Part shown: one piece after another, positions 32,455-40,715 of the stretch | Numbering within the stretch: position 1 is the first letter of the stretch | How the letters are laid out: every line of letters starts with the position of its first letter | Assembly (NCBI GenBank): GCA_002843035.1 | Contig: PHEV01000008.1 | Location: 21,074-85,073, forward strand | Direction of reading: 5' to 3' | DNA from: Actinobacteria bacterium HGW-Actinobacteria-5 | GTDB taxonomy: Bacteria; Actinomycetota; Actinomycetes; Propionibacteriales; Propionibacteriaceae | DNA length: 64,000 bases | Program-made: the position numbers and the translations under genes | The notes under the pieces: model-generated | What the model saw: the letters and a program-made list of their open reading frames with translations, nothing else | Told to the model about the DNA's origin: nothing | Databases searched by the model: none

Positions 32455-33671
32455 CCGGGCTGTGGGTGGTCGGCGCGACCGTCCTGCTCGCGCTCGGCTT
32501 CGGCCTCTTCCGCCGGGCCACGGACGGACGGATCGCGTCGGCCGTCCCCGCACGCGAGGGCGACCTCGGCCCGTCCCGGCTCGGCCGTCCCCTGGGTGAG
32601 CGGGCCACGTTCGTCCAGTTCTCCTCGGAGGTCTGCGCTCCGTGCCGGGCCACCAGCCGCCTCCTCGGCGAGCTGGTCGACCAGGAGCCCGGCGTCGCGC
32701 ACGTCGAGCTCGACGCCGCGGAGCACCTCGACCTGGCCAGGGAACTGGGAATCTCCCGTACTCCCACGGTGTTGTTGCTCGACAGTGAGGGAGCGGTGCG
32801 CCACCGGATCGTCGGCGCCCCCCGCAGGCCGGACGTGCTGCGGGCCTTGCAGAACATCCTCGAAGGAACGAAGGCACCCGATATGACCACCACCCATCGC
32901 GACGACGTGTGGAGCCGCATCCGCACCGAGGTCCGAGCCGATGCGCAGGCCGAGCCCGCCCTGGCGAGCTTCCTGCACACCAACGTGCTCTCGCACTCCC
33001 GGCTCGAGGACGCCCTGAGTTTCATCCTGGCCAGCAAGCTGGGCAGCGAGACGATCACCTCGCTCAGCCTGCGCGAACTGATCCGGCGCGCCTTCGACGA
33101 CGACCGGGCGATCAGCGTCGCCGTCCGCGAGGACCTGCGGGCAGTACTCAGCCGCGACCCGGCGTGCCGGGGCTACTCGATGCCGCTGCTGTATTTCAAG
33201 GGCTTCCACGCCCTGCAGGCCTACCGCGTGGCGCACTACTACTGGACCCACGACCGCCCCGCCCTGGCCCTGTACCTGCAGAGCCGGATCTCGGAGGTGT
33301 TCGCCGTCGACATCCACCCCGGCGCCCGGATCGGGAAGGGGATCATGTTCGACCACGCCACGTCCGTGGTGATCGGCGAGACTGCGGTCGTCGAGGACGA
33401 CTTCTCGATGCTGCACGAGGTCACCCTCGGCGGCACCGGCAAGGTCGGCGGCGACCGGCACCCGAAGATCGGCAAGGGTGTGATGATCGGTGCCGGCGCC
33501 AAGGTGCTCGGCAACATCCGGGTCGGCGAGGGCGCCCGGATCGGTGCCGGCTCCGTGGTGCTGGAGGACGTCCCGCCGTACACAACGGTGGCCGGCGTCC
33601 CCGCGCGTCCGGTCAGCTACCCGGAGAACGCCCACCCGGCCCTGGACGACCTGGACACCATCGAGCGCTGA
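32451..33671 (+). CDS. cysE: In-frame fusion of membrane-anchored thioredoxin and serine O-acetyltransferase (CysE)
   Basis: One uninterrupted 406-codon frame. Residues 3-19 are a membrane helix followed by RR, which places the rest in the cytoplasm. Residues 40-140 are a thioredoxin domain with active site CAPC at 62-65 (SSEVCAPCRATSRLL) and cis-Pro in SRTPTVLLL. From Met145 (MTTTHRDDVWSRIRTEV) the chain is a full-length CysE: N-terminal helical domain with EPALASFLHTNVLSHS, YFKGFHALQAYRVAHYYW, left-handed beta-helix with GIMFDHATSVVIGETAVV (catalytic Asp-His) and VTLGGTGKVGGDRHPKI. CysE acetylates serine for cysteine synthesis. The internal ATG at 32883 has its own ribosome site, so free CysE may also be made. 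It lies under the polycysteine leader. Confidence 0.85.
   Translation: MTGLWVVGATVLLALGFGLFRRATDGRIASAVPAREGDLGPSRLGRPLGERATFVQFSSEVCAPCRATSRLLGELVDQEPGVAHVELDAAEHLDLARELGISRTPTVLLLDSEGAVRHRIVGAPRRPDVLRALQNILEGTKAPDMTTTHRDDVWSRIRTEVRADAQAEPALASFLHTNVLSHSRLEDALSFILASKLGSETITSLSLRELIRRAFDDDRAISVAVREDLRAVLSRDPACRGYSMPLLYFKGFHALQAYRVAHYYWTHDRPALALYLQSRISEVFAVDIHPGARIGKGIMFDHATSVVIGETAVVEDDFSMLHEVTLGGTGKVGGDRHPKIGKGVMIGAGAKVLGNIRVGEGARIGAGSVVLEDVPPYTTVAGVPARPVSYPENAHPALDDLDTIER
32870..32885 (+). promoter_or_regulatory. Internal ribosome site and start for free CysE
   Basis: GAAGG at 32870-32874 lies eight bases before ATG 32883, in the thioredoxin-CysE frame and exactly where stand-alone CysE proteins begin. 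This would allow a 262-residue CysE without the thioredoxin domain. The alternative is that a former stop codon between two genes has been lost. Confidence 0.55.
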
Positions 33672-33725
33672 CCCGGTTCCGCCCCGCGCGTGCCCTGCGA
33701 CCGTTGCGCCGGACGCGGGCACTCC

Positions 33726-33832
33726 GGGGACGGTTCCCTTCCCGTTCACGTGGTCCGTCCCCATTACCGTTCACGGGCACTCGGGGACGGTTCCCTTCCC
33801 GTTCACCTGATCCGTCCCCATTACCATTCACG
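33726..33832 (+). repeat. Tandem pair of GAACCGTCCCC-family elements, 57-bp period
   Basis: Two tandem copies. GGGGACGGTTCC followed by CTTCCCGTTCAC occurs at 33726-33749 and again at 33783-33806; each is followed by a degenerate core TCCGTCCCC and a second arm (ATTACCGTTCACG and ATTACCATTCACG). The arm sequence CCCGTTCAC is the one used at 20535-20592. The copies lie in the 305-base gap between the fusion gene and the APC permease, which otherwise contains nothing I can identify. Confidence 0.85.
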
Positions 33833-33856
33833 CAGCTACACCCCTTGTCAGGAAGC

Positions 33857-33926
33857 TGAACGAAAAGGGGACCGTCCCTGTGAACCGAAGGGGACACACC
33901 CGGTGAACGGGAGAGGAACCGTCCCC
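33857..33926. repeat. Degenerate and inverted copies of the same repeat family
   Basis: TGAACGAAAAGGGGACCGTCCC at 33857-33878 spans a rearranged core. GTGAACGGGAGAGG followed by AACCGTCCCC at 33903-33926 is a near-exact inverted copy of the 33726-33749 unit, so the cluster from 33726 to 33926 could also fold into a large hairpin. The gap ends with the presumed promoter of the APC permease (GATAGGGT before ATG 33977). Confidence 0.7.
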
Positions 33927-33976
33927 GCAAGCCCGGGCGATCGTGGGGGACGGAGTCGTCCGGATAGGGTCAGGGC

Positions 33977-35230
33977 ATGGCATCCGGGGACGCCAGCCTG
34001 AAGCGCCGCCTCGGCCTGGGCGGCGCTCTGGTGATCGGGCTCGGCTCGATGATCGGGGCCGGGGTGTTCGTGGTGTTCGCACCCGCCGCCGCCGCGGCAG
34101 GGCACACGCTGCTGATCGGCCTGGCGCTGGCGGCGGTGGTCGCCTACCTCAACGCGATGGCGTCCGCGCAGCTCGCCACCGCCTACCCGACCTCCGGCGG
34201 CACCTACGTGTACGGCCGCGAGCGGCTCGGCGAGTGGTGGGGCTTCACCGCCGGCTGGGGCTTCGTCGTCGGCAAGACCGCCTCCGCCGCCGCAATGGCA
34301 CTGGCCTTCGCTGCCTACGTGGTGCCCACGCCGGGACTGGTGCAACGCCTGGTCGCCGCCCTCGCCGTGCTGGCCCTCGGCGGGGTGAACGTCCTCGGCG
34401 TCCACCGCACCGCGTGGGTCACTGCGGTGCTGGTGACGCTCACCCTGGCCAGCCTCATGCTGGTCATCCTGGTGGGCTGGCCCGGCACGGGCCAGGGGCT
34501 GCCGTCGCTGGCATGCCTGGTCTGCGTGGACAACTGGTACGGGACGATCCAGTCGGCCGGCCTGCTGTTCTTCGCGTTCGCCGGATATGCCCGGATCGCG
34601 ACCCTCGGCGAGGAGGTCGTCGATCCGCGCCGGACGATCCCCCGCGCAATCCTGCTGGCACTGGCCATCACGGTGCTGGTCTACGCCGGCATCGGCATCG
34701 CGACCTTGTCGGCTCTGGGCCCCGAACGGCTCGCCGCGTCCACCGCACCATTGCGGGACGTGATGGTGGCGGCCGGGTTCGGCGCTCTCGCGCCCGTCGT
34801 CCAGGTGGGCGCGGCACTCGCCAGCCTCGGCGCCCTGCTGACCCTGATGGCCGGAATCGCCCGGACGGTCCTGGCGATGGGACGCAACCAAGACCTGCCC
34901 GGCTGGCTGGCCACGGTCCACCCCCGCTTCTCGACCCCGCACCACGCCGAACTGGTACTGGCCGGCGTGATCGCGGTCGTGGCGCTGGCCACGGACCTGC
35001 GCAACGCGATCGGCTTCTCCTCGCTGTGCGTACTGGTCTACTACGCGATCGCCAACGCCGCCGCGTTCACCCAGGTCGGCGCGACCCGGCTGTGGCCCAG
35101 GGAGCTCAACGTGGCCGGCATGCTCGGCTGCCTGCTGCTTGCCGCCACACTGCCCTGGCAGTCGGTGGTGACCGGTGTCGGCGTGCTCGGGCTCGGCCTG
35201 CTCGGGCGCCGGCTGGTCCGCGCGGCCTGA
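33977..35230 (+). CDS. APC-superfamily amino acid permease
   Basis: A 417-residue APC transporter. Seen: cytoplasmic start LKRRLGLGGALVIGLGSMIGAGVFVVFAPAA with the conserved helix-1 GSMIGAG substrate-binding break, about 12 helices in all, the helix-3 TYVYGRERLGEWWGFTAGWGF pattern, helix-6 LLFFAFAGYARIATLGEEVVDPRRTIPRAI, and RTVLAMGRNQDLPGW before helix 9. The pattern is closest to basic/neutral amino acid permeases of the AA_permease_2 group. It follows the repeat cluster and the cysteine-regulated operon, but nothing shows it carries cysteine. Confidence 0.88.
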   Translation: MASGDASLKRRLGLGGALVIGLGSMIGAGVFVVFAPAAAAAGHTLLIGLALAAVVAYLNAMASAQLATAYPTSGGTYVYGRERLGEWWGFTAGWGFVVGKTASAAAMALAFAAYVVPTPGLVQRLVAALAVLALGGVNVLGVHRTAWVTAVLVTLTLASLMLVILVGWPGTGQGLPSLACLVCVDNWYGTIQSAGLLFFAFAGYARIATLGEEVVDPRRTIPRAILLALAITVLVYAGIGIATLSALGPERLAASTAPLRDVMVAAGFGALAPVVQVGAALASLGALLTLMAGIARTVLAMGRNQDLPGWLATVHPRFSTPHHAELVLAGVIAVVALATDLRNAIGFSSLCVLVYYAIANAAAFTQVGATRLWPRELNVAGMLGCLLLAATLPWQSVVTGVGVLGLGLLGRRLVRAA

Positions 35231-35280
35231 CCGCCCGGTGGCGTCCGACGGCTCGTCCGAGGGCTGACCGGGCCGGCGCC

Positions 35281-35389
35281 AACCCTCAACCCAACCCTGA
35301 ACGCACACTTGAGGCTTCTCAGGAACAAATCACCTAGTCAGAGGCCTACTGCTGGCAGAAGGGTAAACACCAACCCTCAAGCGAACCCT
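35281..35389 (+). promoter_or_regulatory. Two pairs of AACCCT direct repeats upstream of the NlpC/P60 gene
   Basis: AACCCT occurs at 35281-35286, 35293-35298, 35372-35377 and 35384-35389. Within each pair the repeats are exactly 12 bases apart, about one helical turn, which is the layout used by OmpR-family response regulators. The stretch CCAACCCTCAA is shared by both pairs. Cell-wall hydrolase genes are frequent targets of such regulators (for example MtrA), but the sequence alone does not name the protein. Confidence 0.45.
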
Positions 35390-35424
35390 TGCTTCCCCCG
35401 TAGCACCTCGGTACCAAAGCACCT

Positions 35425-37878
35425 GTGAAGGTTGCGACGAGAGTGCTATCCGTGACGGTTGGGCTTGCCCTTGCGCTGGGTACTGCCCTGGTTCAATCCC
35501 CGGCCGCGAGTGCGTCGGTCTCGTCCAGCACCAAGACCAAATTCATCTCCAGCCTGGTCAGCGTCGCGCAGAAGACGCAGAACAAGTTCGGCGTCCCGGC
35601 GTCGGTGCTGATCGCCCAGGCCATCGAGGCGTCCGACTGGGGGACCTCCTCGGTCGTGTCCAAGGCGAAGAACTACTTCAACACGCCCTGCAGCGCCACC
35701 ATGACGGCCAGCCAGTTCGCCCAGCTCGCCGACGACCAGGTGGGCAAGCCGTACGTGCTCGGCGCCGAGACCGCGATCAGCGACCCGAACCCGCCGAAGT
35801 TCGACTGCTCCGAGCTGGTCCAGTGGCTCTTCGGACGCTCCGGCAACCCGATCACCGACCTCGCCGCCTCGCAGTACAACGTGACCAAGAAGGTCTCCGG
35901 GTCCCCGAAAGTGGGCGACCTGGTCTTCCTGCGCAACAACCCGGCCCGGTCCAACGGCATCGGCCATGTCGCGGTGCTGACCAAGAAGCTCAGCAACGGG
36001 GACTGGCGGATCATCGAGGCCCGCGGGCATGCCTACGGCGTCGTCCGCTCCACCCTCAGCTACTGGAAGTCGCGCTCCTACTACGCCGGACTGCGCCGCT
36101 ACCCCTCGTTCACCCTCGCCAACGGTGACAGCGTGACCGCATCCGCCTCCGGCATCTACAAGTCCGGCTGCACCACGATCGGCTCGACGACCTACTCGAA
36201 GTTCTCCTCGATGACCAACTCGTTCTACGGCAACGCCTCGGCCATCACCAGCGATTCCGCCTACGCCGACGCCCGCAAGGTCATGTCGAGCATCCCCAAG
36301 TTCGTCGACGAGCTCGCCAAGGTCGTCCAGCCGAAGGACGCCAGCGGCTACGCCAAGACCCTCGACGACCTGATCGCCAGCTACAACCTCACCGACTACG
36401 ACGTCGTCCCGATCGGTCTCGTCCTCGAGTCCGGTGACAGCGGCTTCCGGGTCTCAGCCCTGCAGAACCTGCTGAAGGCTGCCGGGTACAGCACCAGCAT
36501 CACGGGCAAGTACGACTCCGCCACCGTCTCCGCGGTGAAGAAGTTCCAGAAGGCGAAGGGGCTCACCGTGGACGGCCAGTCCGGCCGTTACACCCTGACC
36601 GCCCTGTTCTCCAAGCTCAGTTCGGGCACCAGCGGCACGCTGACCAGCGCCCTCAACGCACTGCTCGGTGGGCTCGGCTACAGCACAACCAGCGGCAGCT
36701 CGTTCGGTTCGGCCACCCTGGCCTCCCTGAAGTCCTTCCAGGCCACCGCCGGACGCAGCCCGAGCGGGAACGTCGACGCCAACACCTGGGCCGCGCTGTT
36801 CATGGCCCTGGACTCCAGCCAGCCCGCGGTCTCCGGCACGGCCAAGGTCGGCCAGACCCTCACCGTCGACGCCGGCACCTGGGGCCCCGGCACCGTGGCC
36901 CTGTCCTACCAGTGGTACCGCGACTCGTCGGCGATCGGCGGGGCGGACGGCACCAGCTATGCCGTGCAGGCGGACGACGCAGGCTCGAAGCTGTCGGTCG
37001 AGGTCAGCGGGCTCAAGACCGGCTACACCGTGACCGCACGCACGTCGGCGGCCACCAGCATGGTCGACAACGCGTCCTTCACGGCGACCCCCGATCCCAC
37101 CGTCAGCGGCACCGCGAAGATCGGTCAGACCCTCACGGCCAGCGCGGGAACATGGAAGCCGACCCCGGCCAAGCTCACCTACCAGTGGCTGCGCGGCGGC
37201 AAGGCGATCTCCGGAGCGACGAAGTCCAGCTACACGGTGCTGGTGGATGACGCCGGCGCCAAGCTCTCCGTCGCGGTCACCGGCAGCAAGGACGGGTACA
37301 CCTCGGTCACCACCACATCGGACGCGACGAGCGCCGTCAGTGGCGCCGTCTCGGGATCGACCCCGAAGATCAGCGGAACCGCGACGGTCGACAGCACGCT
37401 GAAGGCGTCCGCGGGGACGTGGGGGCCATCCGGGGTGAAGCTGGCCTACCAGTGGTACCGCGGCGCCGACGCGATCGACGGCGCGACCGCGACCAGCTAC
37501 AAGGTGACCGCGCAGGATTCGGGCAACCAGCTCTCTGTACGGGTCACCGGCTCCCTCGACGGCTACGCCGCGGTCACCAAGGCCTCCGCGCCGCTCGCCG
37601 TCGGCAAGCTCACCTTCACCAGCACCTACACTCCGAAGATCAGCGGCACCGCGAAGGTGGGCAAGAAGCTCGTGATCGTGCGCGGCGTGTGGAAGCCGGG
37701 ACCGGTCACCTACCGCTACCAGTGGTACCGCGGGTCGTCGAAGATCGCGGGCGCCACCGGCAAGAGCTACACGCTCAAGTCCTCCGACAAGGGCAAGACG
37801 ATCAAGGTCAAGCTGGTCGTGTCCAAGTGGTACTACTCGACGGTCACGAAGGTCAGCAAGAGCGTCAAGGTCTCCTGA
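35425..37878 (+). CDS. Large secreted NlpC/P60 cell-wall hydrolase with peptidoglycan-binding and Ig-like repeats
   Basis: An 817-residue exported protein. Seen: signal peptide (residues 1-31, ending QSPAASAS); a shortened glucosaminidase-like segment (36-90, VPASVLIAQAIEASDWGTSS); an NlpC/P60 domain (about 95-225) with catalytic Cys128 in KFDCSELVQWLFG, His181 in GIGHVAVLTKK and a third polar site near EARGHAYGV; a linker; two peptidoglycan_binding_1-like repeats (about 335-470); and four tandem Ig-like repeats (about 470-817), each with a SGTAKVGQTL start and a YQWYRG core. In the glucosaminidase motif the usual ESGWG reads ASDWG, so the catalytic Glu is displaced or lost. Start is GTG 35425 without a clear Shine-Dalgarno. 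It probably cuts peptide bonds in peptidoglycan. Confidence 0.88.
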   Translation: MKVATRVLSVTVGLALALGTALVQSPAASASVSSSTKTKFISSLVSVAQKTQNKFGVPASVLIAQAIEASDWGTSSVVSKAKNYFNTPCSATMTASQFAQLADDQVGKPYVLGAETAISDPNPPKFDCSELVQWLFGRSGNPITDLAASQYNVTKKVSGSPKVGDLVFLRNNPARSNGIGHVAVLTKKLSNGDWRIIEARGHAYGVVRSTLSYWKSRSYYAGLRRYPSFTLANGDSVTASASGIYKSGCTTIGSTTYSKFSSMTNSFYGNASAITSDSAYADARKVMSSIPKFVDELAKVVQPKDASGYAKTLDDLIASYNLTDYDVVPIGLVLESGDSGFRVSALQNLLKAAGYSTSITGKYDSATVSAVKKFQKAKGLTVDGQSGRYTLTALFSKLSSGTSGTLTSALNALLGGLGYSTTSGSSFGSATLASLKSFQATAGRSPSGNVDANTWAALFMALDSSQPAVSGTAKVGQTLTVDAGTWGPGTVALSYQWYRDSSAIGGADGTSYAVQADDAGSKLSVEVSGLKTGYTVTARTSAATSMVDNASFTATPDPTVSGTAKIGQTLTASAGTWKPTPAKLTYQWLRGGKAISGATKSSYTVLVDDAGAKLSVAVTGSKDGYTSVTTTSDATSAVSGAVSGSTPKISGTATVDSTLKASAGTWGPSGVKLAYQWYRGADAIDGATATSYKVTAQDSGNQLSVRVTGSLDGYAAVTKASAPLAVGKLTFTSTYTPKISGTAKVGKKLVIVRGVWKPGPVTYRYQWYRGSSKIAGATGKSYTLKSSDKGKTIKVKLVVSKWYYSTVTKVSKSVKVS

Positions 37879-37900
37879 CCAACGCCGCCGGCAGGAGCCG

Positions 37901-38533
37901 TCACCAGTTGGTGCCGGCGCACTTCGCGACGATGGTGAACGGCAGGATCTCCGTGCGCGTCTTGCCCTTCCTGGTCTCCTTCGACTGCAGCTTCCCGGAG
38001 GCGGTGTAGGTGCTGCCGGAGGTGCTCAGCTTGGCCGAGGTGCCCTTGACCGTCTCCGAGGAGGAGTAGGCCAGCTCCCAGGCGAAGCCCTCGGAGTCCT
38101 CGGCGAAGCTCGCCGTCACACCGACGAGGTCCTTCTTCGCCGCGTCGAGCACCAAGGTGGCCTCCACCTTGCCGTAGAAGTCGTTGTTGTTGTCGGCCAG
38201 CATGATCGTGGGGCCGGAGTCACCCGTCGCACAGGTGCCCGTGAGCGCCTTGGAGACCTCCCCGAAGATGGCCATGCTGCCGGTCGCCTTCACGCCCGCG
38301 TTGGAGGGAGTCTCGGACGGTGTGGCCGAGTTCGTCGACCCAGTGGGGGCCGCGGACGTCGGCGGGCTCGACGGCGTGATCGTCTGGATCGGCTTGGGCG
38401 TGAAGTCCGAGCCGCCCGCCTGCACGCACGCGGCGAGGCTCACCGCCAGACCGGCTCCGAGGACGACGGCGATCGCCCTCCCCCAACGTCCCGCGATACC
38501 TCGGCCCGCGGCCCTGCGCTCCTGATCTGCCAC
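37901..38533 (-). CDS. LpqH-like lipoprotein
   Basis: A 210-residue exported lipoprotein. Seen: signal peptide with a twin-basic N-region, hydrophobic AIAVVLGAGLAVSLAAC (lipobox LAAC, Cys36), a Ser/Thr/Pro linker, then a beta-rich domain containing TGTCATGDSGPTIMLADNNN, FYGKVEATLVLDAAKKDLVGV and a C-terminal KCAGTNW. Two cysteines could form a disulfide. The pattern resembles the mycobacterial 19-kDa LpqH/lipoprotein 22 family, whose biochemical role is unclear. GTG 38533 was chosen because the signal peptide begins there. It converges on the NlpC/P60 gene. Confidence 0.72.
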   Translation of the reverse strand: MADQERRAAGRGIAGRWGRAIAVVLGAGLAVSLAACVQAGGSDFTPKPIQTITPSSPPTSAAPTGSTNSATPSETPSNAGVKATGSMAIFGEVSKALTGTCATGDSGPTIMLADNNNDFYGKVEATLVLDAAKKDLVGVTASFAEDSEGFAWELAYSSSETVKGTSAKLSTSGSTYTASGKLQSKETRKGKTRTEILPFTIVAKCAGTNW

Positions 38534-38606
38534 GGTCTCAATGGTCCAACCTCGACCCAGGCATGCCCGTGGCGACGCGCCACGGGGGATCAAACTCGTA
38601 CCAGGG

Positions 38607-39647
38607 TCAGTGCGAGGACAGCGCAACCACGCCCGCGATGGCGATCACGACCAGCGTGGACAGCGTGGCCAGCAGCACCGGTCGTCCGCCCGTGCGGCGC
38701 AGGACCGCGCGGTGCACCGAAGTGCCGAGGGCGAACATCGCGGCAGCCAGCAGCCAGGACTGGCCGAACTTCGCCACCGCGAGCACGCTCTCCGGCACCA
38801 CGCCGAGGCTGCGCACCAGGACCATCACCAGGAAGGCTGCGACGAACAAGGGCACCAGGGGCGGGCGGGTCCGGCCGGCGTCGACGGCCTCGCTGCGCTG
38901 CCGCCAGGAGACCACGCCCAGGACGGGTGCGAGCATGAGCACCCGGGCCAGCTTCACCACCACTGCCACTTTCAGCGCCGCCGGTCCGATGATCCCGGCC
39001 GCGGCGACCACCTGCGCGACCTCGTGGGTGGAGCCTCCCGTCCAGATGCCCGCGGTGCGGGGGTCAAGGCCGAGCACGGCGCTCAGCGTCGGCATCACCG
39101 CGATCATCAGGGTGCCGAACACGACGACGAGCGCTACCGCCGCGGCGGCCTCCTCATCCTTGCGCTTGGTGAGCACGCCCTCCATGCCGGCGACGGCTGC
39201 CGCTCCGCAGATGGAGAAGCCGGCCGCGATCAGCAGGGTCTGGGTACGGTCGATCCGCAACAGCCGGCCGAGTCCGAGGGTGACCGCGATAGTGCCGCCA
39301 ACGATCGCGACAACGCCGACCACCACCGTCCAGCCGAGGGCGAGGATGTCGCCCAGCACGAGCTGGAGGCCCAGCAGCACGACCCCGAGGCGCAGCAACC
39401 GGCGCGACGAGACCGCCAGCCCCGGCGCGAGCACGTCCGGCACCCCGCCCGGCAGGAGATTCGCCAGCACCGCGCCGATCAGGATCGCGACGAGCATCGG
39501 GCTGAGCGCGGGCACGAGCAGATTCAGGCCCACGGCCAGGGCGGCTCCGAGCAGCGACACCACCAATCCGGGAGTGATCCGCCGCTCGCCGCGCAGTGCG
39601 GGTGCGGGTGCGGGTGCGGGTGCGCTGACGGTTCCAGAGTCTGGCAT
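38607..39647 (-). CDS. yeiH: YeiH-family putative sulfate/anion exporter
   Basis: A 346-residue membrane protein of the YeiH (UPF0324) family. Seen: an Ala/Pro-repeat N-terminus, then about ten helices with LVAILIGAVLANLLPGG, RLLRLGVVLLGLQLVLGDI, the signature SICGAAAVAGMEGVL and WTGGSTHEVAQVVAAAGIIG. Members are annotated as sulfate exporters on limited evidence. It is divergent from a LysR gene, as in enterobacterial yeiE-yeiH, where YeiE responds to sulfite. ATG 39647 directly follows a probable regulator site region. Confidence 0.88.
   Translation of the reverse strand: MPDSGTVSAPAPAPAPALRGERRITPGLVVSLLGAALAVGLNLLVPALSPMLVAILIGAVLANLLPGGVPDVLAPGLAVSSRRLLRLGVVLLGLQLVLGDILALGWTVVVGVVAIVGGTIAVTLGLGRLLRIDRTQTLLIAAGFSICGAAAVAGMEGVLTKRKDEEAAAAVALVVVFGTLMIAVMPTLSAVLGLDPRTAGIWTGGSTHEVAQVVAAAGIIGPAALKVAVVVKLARVLMLAPVLGVVSWRQRSEAVDAGRTRPPLVPLFVAAFLVMVLVRSLGVVPESVLAVAKFGQSWLLAAAMFALGTSVHRAVLRRTGGRPVLLATLSTLVVIAIAGVVALSSH
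39596..39624 (-). repeat. GTGCGG microsatellite in the yeiH 5' end
   Basis: Four perfect tandem GTGCGG units (39596-39619) plus a partial fifth lie inside the coding sequence and encode an alternating Ala-Pro tract. Because the unit is six bases, slippage would change the length of the N-terminal tail without breaking the frame. Confidence 0.85.
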
Positions 39648-39665
39648 GACCTCAGCCTATGAATG

Positions 39666-39707
39666 TTCTGGATATGCCAGAAGACGGCGATTCCGCATCA
39701 CAGTGAT
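39666..39707. promoter_or_regulatory. Two palindromes in the yeiH-LysR divergent promoter
   Basis: TTCTGGATATGCCAGAA (39666-39682) is a perfect 6-bp inverted repeat with a five-base spacer, matching the LysR T-N11-A layout. ATCACAGTGAT (39697-39707) is a second palindrome. Both lie within the 71-base gap between the divergent start codons and are candidate sites for the LysR protein. Confidence 0.6.
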
Positions 39708-39718
39708 ACGTTCTTGAT

Positions 39719-40663
39719 ATGGCTGATCTGGCTTCAGGGCTCCAGCACTACCCGGCGGTGGGCGACCTGGTCGTGCTCGTCGCCGTGGCAGAGCAGCGCG
39801 GCGTCTCGGCCGCGGCTCGCGTCCTGGGAATCCCGCAGCCGAATGCGAGCAGGGCGCTGCGGCGGCTGGAGGGCCAGCTCGGGCTGACCCTGGTCGAGCG
39901 GACGCCCCGGGGTTCCGCGCTGACCGCAGACGGCGCCGTCGTGGTCGACTGGGCGCGCCAGGTGGTCGAGGACTACGAACAGCTGGCCAGCGGCGCGGCC
40001 GCGCTCGGACACACCCACCGGGCGCAGCTCCGGATCGCGGCCAGCCAGACGATCGCCGAGGGACTCCTCCCCCGCTGGCTGGCCGCGCTGCGCACCGAGG
40101 ATCCGCAGGCACAGGTGGCACTGACGGTGACGAACTCCGCAGAGGTGGGCCGTCTGGTCAGCGGTGGCGACGTGCTCGGCTTCGTGGAGAGCCCCGCGCT
40201 CCCCGCCACGATCACCGTTCCGGTCGGGCACTGCACGATCAGCACCGACCGGCTGATCGTGGTCGTGGATCCGGGCCACGACTGGGCTCGCCGGACCCGC
40301 CCGGTCAGCCTCGCCGAGCTCGCGTCCACCCCGCTGGTGGTGCGCGAGTCGGGCTCGGGCACCCGGGTGAGCTTCGAGCAGGCGCTGGCCGGGCTCACCC
40401 TCGCCGCTCCCGCCCTCGAGCTGGCCAGCAACGTCGCGGTGCGGATCGCTGTGGCCGCGGGCGCCGGACCAGCCGTTCTCAGCGAGCACGCCGTGCAGGC
40501 GGCCGTGGCGTCCGGCGAACCGCGGGCCGTGATGGTCGAGGGCCTGCTGGTCGAGCGCCCGCTCCAGGCCGTCTGGGCGGAGGGCCAGCCTCCGGGGGCG
40601 AGCGCGGCCCGGCTCGTCGAGCTCGCCATCGCTGCCGAAGCCGGGCGGATCCCGGGCGACTGA
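39719..40663 (+). CDS. LysR-family regulator, YeiE-like position
   Basis: A 314-residue LysR regulator. Seen: winged HTH at about residues 10-68 (VVLVAVAEQRGVSAAARVLG, then IPQPNASRALRRLEGQLG), RTPRGSALTADG wing, and an effector-binding domain with LRIAASQTIAEGLLPRWLAAL, PLVVRESGSGTRVSFEQAL and VRIAVAAGAGPAVLSEHAV. By analogy with YeiE it should control the divergent yeiH gene, possibly in response to sulfite or a related anion; this is inference from gene order. Confidence 0.88.
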   Translation: MADLASGLQHYPAVGDLVVLVAVAEQRGVSAAARVLGIPQPNASRALRRLEGQLGLTLVERTPRGSALTADGAVVVDWARQVVEDYEQLASGAAALGHTHRAQLRIAASQTIAEGLLPRWLAALRTEDPQAQVALTVTNSAEVGRLVSGGDVLGFVESPALPATITVPVGHCTISTDRLIVVVDPGHDWARRTRPVSLAELASTPLVVRESGSGTRVSFEQALAGLTLAAPALELASNVAVRIAVAAGAGPAVLSEHAVQAAVASGEPRAVMVEGLLVERPLQAVWAEGQPPGASAARLVELAIAAEAGRIPGD

Positions 40664-40715
40664 GGCCGGCTCGCCGCACCCCGCGCAACCCTGGCGGGCG
40701 GTCGTGCTCACGCGG

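Noticed and set aside
33726..33926. Tandem repeats that might be a CRISPR array
   Set aside because: Only two or three units, no unique spacers of constant length, internal inverted arms, and no cas genes nearby; they belong to the GAACCGTCCCC repeat family.
35231..35424. Possible c-di-AMP riboswitch ahead of the NlpC/P60 gene, as often seen in actinobacteria
   Set aside because: I could not find the conserved helices or loop sequences of that riboswitch; the AACCCT repeats explain the visible structure better.
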